Under the pieces are notes generated by a model. The model was not told the DNA's origin, did no database searches, and worked only from the letters and a program-made list of their open reading frames with translations. Position numbers and translations under genes: made by a program. Source: Druceiella hillmani (lineage: Eukaryota; Arthropoda; Insecta; Lepidoptera; Hepialidae). Taken from it: DNA of 64,000 nucleotides. The stretch is from positions 7,031,001 through 7,095,000 of the forward strand of contig JAYKKI010000016.1 of the NCBI GenBank assembly GCA_039881145.1, written 5' to 3'. This document shows, in pieces, positions 49,001-60,000 of this stretch. Numbering within the stretch: the first letter of the stretch is position 1; each line of letters opens with the position of its first letter.

Positions 49001-50775
49001 TGCAACATTAATATGCTCAATATGTTACCATACTGTTGACACGTTACGGCAAAACCTGTGAAATTAAATTTGAAAATTTGGTTTTTATTATGATTTTGGT
49101 CACATTTTCAGAGTTAAAAAAATTATCAAATTACAAAATTTATCAAAATGATAAATCTTTTATATTCCCTTAATCCTTTTTGTAAAAATTCATATTGATT
49201 ACAATACATATTAAAAAACAATGTTTGCCGACGAGTTTATTTGTCTGTATGTATGCGTTTTTCTCAATAACTACTGGATGCATTTTATTTCGGTATTCAT
49301 TGACGGATAGATTCATTTACCTGACAGAAAGAGAATAAATAAGCGAACCATAAAGTGTAAAGTTAATTTCTAATTATATGCAATTATTATCTTCAGATAC
49401 TGCAGCCGCAGATACCAAGCGACGTAAAGTTTATGTGCAACGTGACCGGAACTAGATCACCTACAAAACCTATGAGTGTACATCGGTTAAGGCCTGGAGA
49501 CATCGACGTGATAGGGGCTCTAGGAGACTCCCTGTCGGCAGGCACCGGGGCTACAGCAACTCTGTTCATGGAAGCATTGTTGAACAATCAACCTGTATCC
49601 TGGTCTATGGGTAAGAGAAAAATAATTCATTACGCAGTAATCCTATTATAAATTAATCGTAAACTAAATAAACAATAAAAATTTATTGAAATAGTTTCGA
49701 ATCTGAAATAAATTATGATAAAATATTGACTCAAGTGTCTTTAAAAATTGTGCAGGTGGAATTTCCATGCAACATTACTATATTGTGCAGGTGGAATTTC
49801 CATGCAACATAACATTACTATATTTGTATATGAATAATTTAATACAATATGCTGGTAGTGATTATTTACGTCTCGGGTTTATATATGAGCATTTCGGAAG
49901 TATGAGCATTTATTAGTCAACCAGAAATACAAGTGTTAAGATATATTGAATATATGAGCATTATATGTCACTTAAAAATATTTTTGGACTCTTTCTTCAT
50001 AAAAATTAATAAATAACATATCGCGATCTTGGTTTTGAAGCATTTGAATACATACCCATTTTCCATGGTTTTAATCTTACTAGGGCCGTTTACAATTTCA
50101 TCACATCTTACTTTTATAACATCTTTTCTTCTTTTTCCCACCGCAATCCATTAATAATATAAATCTTTGATCGATCGCAAGTTGTTTCTAATTATTAATA
50201 TATAATATTATATAATCGCATACCCAGCACATTTAAGTCTGATTTCATATCCTAAATTCATTACGGTCTTATCTTAATTGTGTCATCCTAGGAATTTGTT
50301 TGAGCTACACCAAACTTTATAGTTTATATTTGATAGTCAGGTATCCCAAAAAGTAATTCTAAATCCACATTTGGTTCTGATTCCTCTTTTAGACAGGATT
50401 TAAGTATCACAGTTGTACTCGAAAACTGGCTTTATTATCATTCTGTACTTTATCGTTATCCTATTTTACTTTTTACGTAACAATGGGACATTCCGGGAAC
50501 TTATGGATACTATTGCCAGCGGAAAGCAAAGTCTTAGTTTCGATTTGCAATTTGTTGCTATCTGTCCTCATTTGATTCAGATATTTGAAGCTGCGCTATT
50601 TCGAAGTCTTCAAAATCCCTAACAATTCTTTATCTCATTTTGTTTCATGCATCAGTGGAAGATCTACGCTTGTATATTGAATTATCTTACAAGGCGGAAG
50701 TAAATTGCTGTAATTATCAGTATTTTTGAGCTCAACATTGCAAGTTAAAATAATACAATTTTGTTGTGATATCAT

Positions 50776-50845
<70 letters not shown>

Positions 50846-53800
50846 AGTATATATATACAGGTTTGTGTTCCACGAGAAGGTATGCGCAGCTGAACCGTTT
50901 ATTTCAGGTTAATGCTCTTTGTTTTTTTTCCCATAGTAACGTGTAATAGTACAAAGGAGCAATGGAAAAGTCTACGAAGGTTTCATGAACAAGTATAGTT
51001 TTGAAGATTATTACCTAGTATACACAGCCACACAAACAAACCATTTGCTTTAAATATTTACATCGATTGCTAGACACGGCGGCTTTATGACGAGCTTTAT
51101 AGCTAAGCTTTTATGGCGAATTAAAATTAATGTTGTTCGGCTAATTTTATACAACATGTAGCCGAATTTCCAGTAATATTATTATTATTCTTATCAAAAA
51201 CAGGAGGATATGGAACTTGGCGAAAATATCTAACACTACCAAATATTATTAAGGAATTCAATCCACACCTGATCGGCCAAGCGACACGGTGGGGAAGGGA
51301 TACGAAGAACAATGTAGCTGGAGCTGGTGCCACCTCTGCTGATGTTCCAGCGATGGCTGTTGAACTTGTCACAAGGATACGAAAAAATTCTAAAATTGAC
51401 TTCCAAAATGATTGGAAGGTAAGAAATATTTAGGATTGACATTGATTTCATGATGATTTTACCTCGTTACAAAAGGAAACCTTATGAAAATTAACGGACT
51501 CAACCATAAGTTTCTAATTGAACTCGGGAACAATAATCGTCTTTGCTTTCATTTTATGCAAGAAACTTCCAAAATTCTTTAGTCTTTTTTTAACACTTAT
51601 AATCACGTGAGCACTTATATTTGATATTAAGGAATTCTTGACTTCATCTTGAAGTCTTTTGCACTTAGTGGCGTCGTTCTTTCTCCGGAATTGATGATTT
51701 AATGGGACTAATGTTGTATTTTTCATATAAGTTACATTTTCAATAATTTTAAAATGATATTTCCAACTCGTTTTCTAGGCTTCCCTCATCAGTTCTTGGT
51801 TCTTCCGAGTCATCTGTTTAAGAGAATAGAGGAGGAGAGAGATAGCTTATTTCTAAATATGTAAAAAAATGAAATTTAATGTGTTCTTGAAGTATTTCTC
51901 CATGGGTTTATTTTCCTTTTATTGTTTTCTTCATTTTTATTCGTGCTAATAACATACATTGATGAAAGGTTTCTATATAAGTAGCCTCTTTATCGAAGTT
52001 GGATTTGCTTGATTGGGCAGATTATCCTAGGTATAAGTAGTGGTCAGAACTTCGAAAGTAGTATTCCCAACATGCATCGGTATAGGTGCAACATGGACCT
52101 TAAACATGGATATTTGTGTTGTATATGTTCATTTTAAGACCTATATCTTGAGAAAATCAGCTCAAATCCCTGACCGTTGTACCAAGGCCCTCCAATGAAT
52201 TACATTTCTGGAAAGTTACATGTAGAATTATTACGTTCAATATTTTTTCCATGTTTCAATGTTGTAGTATTATTAAATTGCCGCAGAAATGAGTAGCACT
52301 AATCAAATCTTTTTAATTAACTAAAATCTATATAGAATAATTATATCTAATTATTTAAGTTAAAATAAAGAATGTATGTCTATATAAATTTCAGCTAGTC
52401 ACCGTAATGATAGGCCCTAACGATATATGCGCTGAAGTTTGCTACTACAAAGACATACAGGGAAGATATGATGCCCACAAAAAGAACATGATCCTAGCAC
52501 TCAGAATCCTCCGCGACTCCATGCCCAGGACGTTCGTCAACTATGTGCCCCTTCCTGGTAATTGGTTACCCGCTGCACTAAGCGTAAGAATTCATGCGCT
52601 CATTCTTTCTTCTTTCACTTTTTACTTCTCTCGCTTAAGCTTTTTTTTAACTTCATCCATCTTGAGAGCACGCCTTTAATATTTATTTATTAAAATTCTT
52701 GCTCAGTCATCGAGTAATAATTTTCCATATATGTTCAAAATCATTTGCTTTAATATCGCAGATGTTCTTCATTTGTACTATTTTACCTACAACCGTATAA
52801 ATGATACCACAGTGTCAATATTCATTTGTTTATTTCATAGAGTGATGCATGATTACCCAGTTATATACAAAAAAAAGTTAATAAAAGGGTGAAGTTTTTC
52901 CCGCTTACGCGTTGATTAATAAGTAAAGCAAGATTTTTCATTTGGAGTCTTCAAAATGGAGGAATCATTTATTATTATAAGTTTATTTCATTATTATAAC
53001 ATTTTTACAACCATAGTTACATTTAAATATTTCATTCTCATAAAGGGAACCTTTGTACAATACTTAACATTTGCGTTAACAATAGATGAGGATTATCGGG
53101 AAGATTAAAATTTTCTTCTTTGATTTTTTTAAATCAACACTTGTTTGTATCGTGTACACTTCCATCTTTCACCCTAAATGAAATTCGTGAAAGTGTTCTA
53201 GGTATTTTTTGTATTCTGAATGTCACTGCAAAAAAGTGGTGGGTTTATTAGTTGCTAATCCAAGAAGTTTCGCCCAGTCAACTGAAGAAAGATTAATATT
53301 AATATTAGTGGCATGGTTGACGTCATAGTTATGGGCAAACTATACAAATAATTAAAAAGATATAATGAAAGGGACAATCAGCATGATGAAGGAAATTATA
53401 CTTGGATTATAGAGATACAACTAATTTTAGAATAATTTACTTTTCTTTATTTTTTAAAATAACTTGTTATTCGTTGTTCCCATAACTGTCGTCTTGCCTC
53501 TAATAGTGTTTGTTTGCCCACTTGATAAGATACATCTCATAAATAATAACATAGTTGTCTAACATGATCACCTACCTTAATGTTTTAGATATAATAATTT
53601 ACGGTGTGTCCTATAATATGGTGAAAACCATATTAAAATCTATTTATTAGAACTCAAGTTATAAGCGAATAGATAGAAGTCATATTTATAATGTATAAGG
53701 AGAAAAATGACCACTGCTCATAAGGTGATGCGGTTAGCGTGTCTTTTGAGGACTGGTTTTGAGCGCTACAGAATACTAATTCGCATACTAATTCGCATCA

Positions 53801-54334
53801 AGTATGTTATATAAATTTATAGCTATTCTTGCTATCTTAAAAATAGAAATCAAATGTTTCCGAAGTGAGAAAACACGTTTGATATCTTGTTTAATTTTTA
53901 TACAAGGCAACATATTTATTTTGCAAGCTTAATTTATTAAGCGTTCGTTTTTGATTTTTGAAAAAATATTTTCCAGAACACTTCAGTTATTATCAAAAAT
54001 TACTTCATCAAGGAAATAAGAATATAAAAATATTTAAGCAAGTTCTATATCGACGTCGTTTAATCAATTCGTTATTTAACTTGTACTGTTTATAGGTAAA
54101 ATGTTTACTATATTTAATTATAGATTATTTTTTCTATTTAAGTATTTAAGATTATATACGTATAAATGAGTGAAATAATTTTGGTTTTTCCTACACTTGG
54201 ACGATTCATAACACTTAGCCACATTACATATTACCTCTTATCATTGTGTGGTTAAATATTATATACACATATTGCTTTTAGTACTAATAACCTGCCTTAA
54301 AATATCCTTATGTCTATCTTTATACTATATATGT

Positions 54335-54408
<74 letters not shown>

Positions 54409-57400
54409 GTATATTAATACTAAAATATAGTTCCTTTGGTGGAAAACAGCAAAAAAACTATTTTCAATTTAGTCGATAATTTCTATTTAATTTAAGCATC
54501 TTTAAAAATTACAGTCGCACGATTGATGATCAATTAATGGCTAGGCGTATTTCCACACGATTATTTCCATAGCAATTGTGTTTTTCCTTAAACCATTACG
54601 TTAGTGTAGTACGTTCGTGATTAAAATATATTGGAGTTTGTACTTCAATATATATTTTAATCATACGTTTATATTTCGGAGATCTATAGGATAGTATCAA
54701 TGGGCGTTTATTTATGTATTACCTTTGTCTTGGTCAAATGTTGGAAGACCAATTTTCGCTTTTTAGTTGTCATTAAATTATAGCAATATATTTATGCTTT
54801 TCCAGCATTTGAAGCAAAAGCTTTGTAGTTTTCGATGGGTTAATTTCACTTTCATTAAGTGTAAGACGCAACGCAGATAAACAACTTTTGTAGGTGGTGA
54901 GTTGGCAACCGACAACCACCTATTTTTGTCGCATAAGTTCGACTTAATGTACACATCAATTACCGAGCCGACTAAATATCTCCCGTTACCGTCAATGCGC
55001 GTTCAGTGCAATATTCTATCCTTTTCTCCGTTAGCGTATTTTACGTCGTACCAGCGTAGTCGGCCGGAATAATTCCGATTTTTGAGAACGGCCCTTTTCC
55101 TATGGCCGATCGTTGTACAACGAATACGTATAGAATATCATATTCTATTTTCACCCACTATTGTCGATTGTTTGCATTGTATATAAAGATCTACGATTTA
55201 ATTTTTAATCACAAGAAGCAGGCTGAGGTACAACTAGGGTTGCAAGTTGATGAAAACATCTCAGTAACCAAATTGATCATGTGTGCAAAGCATGAAATAT
55301 GTTTTTAGCCCCAAATGTCTCCCTAATTGCTTTAATCAAGTTTACATCAGAATCAGTCACGATAGCAACAACTTTGTCAATGTCCCAGTTAATAAACGGT
55401 TCTGACAACTATAGACCAATGTAGTCCGCAGTATGACGTTCAGATAACTCCACATCAACTGTTTTTGATTGCAATTCGTTATTTCTCAAAAAATGAATCG
55501 TAATACCCAGGTAGCTCGTATCAGTCATGAACTCAGGCCAGATATCAGTAGTGAGACAAAAATGCTTAATATCTTTGAGTTTCTTCTTTACTACGGTTGA
55601 TATTTTGTCATATTTTACACCACTTTGATATTCTATGGTTTCTCGCGATGGCAGATTGTATAAAGGAGCTATTTGCCTCATGAAATGTTTGAAACCTTTT
55701 CCTTCAACTAGGTTAAAAGACTATGATCAATACAAATAAAGTATGCAATCGCATCAGTAATGCGATTGTGTTTTATACTGTCCTTACTAAATAGAGGAAC
55801 ATTTTGAAAAGCTTTATTTATTTTTGTGGTATAACCCGAAGAGCCTTCGTTACATTTCATTACTTCTTGAGACGCTTTTAATGGACTCTTACTTGTAGCT
55901 GCTTCATTCTTTTTATCAACGATGATCTCACTATTCTCACTGGAATACTTTTTCGTAGATGTCGGCTTGCAAGTATCGACACTAAAAATAAAATAAAAAT
56001 AGGTACATTTCACATTTTTGTACATTTTTATCATTTTCATGTACATTTTTATAATTTTTATTTAATAAAATAATGAAGTCTCAAATAGGTACACAGGTAA
56101 CAAAGTACACACAAGAACTGACTTAACCTAATAATTTTTAATAGGTACCTACCTACATGTATATAAAAATAAAACTGTGTTGTTCTCGTAGATGGACTTG
56201 AGTTGTTGAGTAGATACTAAGCTTATGTATTTTTCAAGATAAACATTTTTACATACATTTTACCTTTGGGATTTTAACGTAGTCGGGATTTGATCACATT
56301 ACTATGATCTTTCATATGAGCGACCAAGTTCGATGTATTGCCTGAAGTTTTAACACGTTTATTACATAAATTACAGATAGCTCCATAACTTCCTTCATTT
56401 TTAAAGTAAGATCACACTTTGCTCTTCTTCATAGTGTAGGTTAAATACCGTTCCCAACCAATAATCAGAATTTCACAACACAACTAATAGCGTCAAGTAG
56501 TTTATTAAATTTTGATTAAGTTAGAAAGAAATGACAGAATGAGGGATGGGATTCCGGGGGTTTTTGTTATTAATAATTATTCATAAAATCTAAAAGTGAA
56601 TAAGAATGCCACAATTATGGAATATTTTCTATTAAATCAAAAAAATAATATTCATCCTCTTTATGTAAAAATAAACAAAAAAAAGAAATTGAATCATTTT
56701 TATTATATATTTGGAAAATAGTCTTACGTATGTACGTAGTAACTTCTTTCGATAACAATTTGCTTTTGTAATTTATATTTACTTATTTATTGCAATTACA
56801 TGACATAACTAATAGATGTCACAATTATAATTATTATTACAGAGACTTTGAAACCCAATAAGATCCAATAAGTTACCACTATCAGGCATTTACTTAACAC
56901 AGAAAAAATATAGTAGTACTAACATCAGTTAGACATTCTGAGTTTCCCTGTTTAGTTTCAAATAAAAAAAAACAAAAAAATTGGTTTAATCGATAAACAT
57001 CAACAAAAAATCATAGCAATAATTCAACTGGATAGTGTTTTAGAGCCGAGGATTCGAATTAACTCCAGATTGAAACAAGTCCTAAATGATGAACATTTAC
57101 ATTCAAATATATTTTATTTTTATACATTCATTTATCGAAAGTCAAAGAAATTTTTTCCGCCTTATTTTGAGATTTTATAGTTTTTTAATAATTTCAGCTT
57201 TAACTGTTTCAGGCAAAATTGTTAACAATCGATCTTATGTATTTTATGAAATGCAGGATTGCAAACTTACCTTATAGAATGATAATAGAAGTCACAAAAA
57301 TTTTTTTTAGAATTTTTGTCTGTGTGTCTGTATGCTAATTTGAGCGGGTACGCACAAAATATACTGAACGGATTTTAATGAAATTTTGTTTGGTAATAAT

Positions 57401-59958
57401 TTATACCCAGGTAGGTAGATACAAGAAAAAAAATTAAAAAATGTTTTTCCTGTTTACACGAGAACGAAGTCGTAGGCACAGCTAGATTATTTATATTATT
57501 ATAACATTTTTAGATTTATGACTCTAATTTCTAAAAGAATACTACTAAATTGATTGGAATTTTCCAAATGTGATATGGAGGAAATTTGAAAATGTCTCTC
57601 TGCTTGCTCGCATTTTATTTCACTGAAATAAAGTCGGTAGCGTTTAAGTACAAATGGAAGCTATCATTTTGAAAAGGCTTCGCTATGAAACATGACCAAA
57701 AACGTCATTCTATTTTCCCATTAAACTGTCAGTTAGATACTTAACAACGTTAAATAAGCATAAATTACTCTGCATGTTTATACATTAATATCTTTCAACG
57801 AATGTCGGAAAATGTTTGTTTGAAAATGTCTTACATTTTTCCTTTCACTTTTACAGACGTCACGATTCTGATGGATCATATTTATCCGACTGAGTGCAAT
57901 TTAATACACAAAGTAGAGTGTCCGTGTATGTTTGGTCTACAGTACGAGAAATGGAGACGAAGGCACTTGAAAGAGGTAGTAAGGAACTGGCAGCAAATTG
58001 ATATAGACGTAAGTTTATTTGGAGTTCAACATGTTTGCTCATCGAAAAAGTACTAGTTGATGTATGATGTAATAAAACGAACGTTTAAAAACTTATTTAT
58101 TGTAATAAGAAAGTATTATTGTTTATATATATTGTTTATATAGTTATTTCGAGCACTTTAATTGGTGCATTATCTCTTTTTTTTTGCACAATTAATAATA
58201 TTTTTCCACGACTTTATGTAGTGAATTTATCATTTATCAGTATTTTGGTTATATACATGTGAAAAGAGCAAAGTGAAATCAAACTGTCTTCTCATTGCAA
58301 AGTATTACTAGGATATTTTTAGTATGGTTGACTACGTGTTCTAAGAAAATAAAGTAGAATACTCGAAGTTTCTGAATGTATTGATGAGGCCAGAGCAATA
58401 ACGGACTTGTAAAACGCATAGAAGATGTTGCTCCAGTAACATTATAAGCACCCTATGGAATATCCGGAAGAGACGTAAAAAGATAAAATTTAAATGGAAA
58501 AAATGCCACCTAACTTAGATATTATTCCGAAAAATGTAAAAAAATGGTGAATTTTGTTTTAGCTCGTGCCACCAAATTTAAAAATTTTATAGGCATTTGT
58601 AAAAAGCTAATCCCGAAGAAAAGTGGCAACAAGGATATTTGAGAAGAAACGAGAAATGATTCCTTGTCGAAAGATCTGATGACAAACATGCTGAATCTAA
58701 ATTGATGCACACTGATCCTATATGGTTGCAAGATTGGCTTATTTGTTAGAAATGTTTATCAGATTAAATGAATCTGAACTTTGAAGACCACGATATAAAC
58801 ATATTTAATATGTAGGAGAAAGTATAATTGACCATAAAATCTCTTTTTTGTGTAACATTGCTCGATAAATATAAATATGAGTTTTTTTGGGAACCATTTC
58901 ATATTTACTAGGTGATATTGTAAAATGGGACATCATATGTGATTTTCCATCCAAAGTGACTTTTTCCCTGATTGGCCTTGGATAAGAACCCACTCATTGA
59001 TCATTCAAAAGATCACCTTCTCATCTTTAATGAAAGGATATAACATATATTTTTGCAATGGTAGACTCAAGAGTTTTTAAGCAGAAATTTTTTTAATTAA
59101 TTTTGGGACCAAACTAATATATGTATATCACGTTATTAAAACGTCACTGAATTTTTTTTTCATCGCTTTGCACCACATATTTTTATAGGGACGTAATTTC
59201 GGCGAAGACAAATTTTAAAATAAATATCGCCACCACAGGATGTTTTGAGATAAAACTCACAAAGCACAGCCTGATTTGTCAGAGCTCTGTAAAGATGAGC
59301 GCACACATTTATCATGCTAAATATAGGATTTTTTAGTTAAATAAAAATATTACGATGTATATTTTTTCGAATTACATTTATACACCTTGAGGGGGTACCA
59401 ATTTTTTTCCACGGGGCTCACAATAAAAAGTAATTGTTGATCACTGCTCTGCACACTTGGAAAAATAAAATAAAATTTAATATTTTTTTATTACATATTA
59501 ACGTATTAGTAATTAAAAAAATAATTAATTGAATTAGAGACATATATATTATTTGTTAATGGGTTAACTTTAGAAGCATAGGTCGTGTGGAATGAAGTTT
59601 TCCAGCCAGGTGCGGGAATTAGTACCCACAGGAATATTTCAAACTATGCGTACAATTTTAATGACAATGGTCTTAAAATATTGTCAATATTTTAATTTAT
59701 TAATTACCTACACATAAAGTTGTGGGCTGTTAAATAGGAATCGCGTATGGACTTAACAATTTTTTTCGCTTCTATAAAATATATTTAAAGCAGTACTTAT
59801 ATGATTAGGCTACAACGCAAACGAATTATCAATTATCAATTCATTTACAGTTTAATTAGTATGTTATTTATTTTCTTTTCCTGTTGAAAATTTCTTTTCC
59901 CTTACACCTGGAGAGTTTATTTTTACCATGCTTGTGCCTCAGACTTTACCTGTATATT

Positions 59959-60000
<42 letters not shown>

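Noticed and set aside
49393..49587. Minus-strand frame of 64 codons over lipase exon 2
   Set aside because: Shadow of the exon encoding the GDSL nucleophile block; no independent motif.
57860..58042. Minus-strand frame over lipase exon 5
   Set aside because: Antisense shadow of a well-supported exon.
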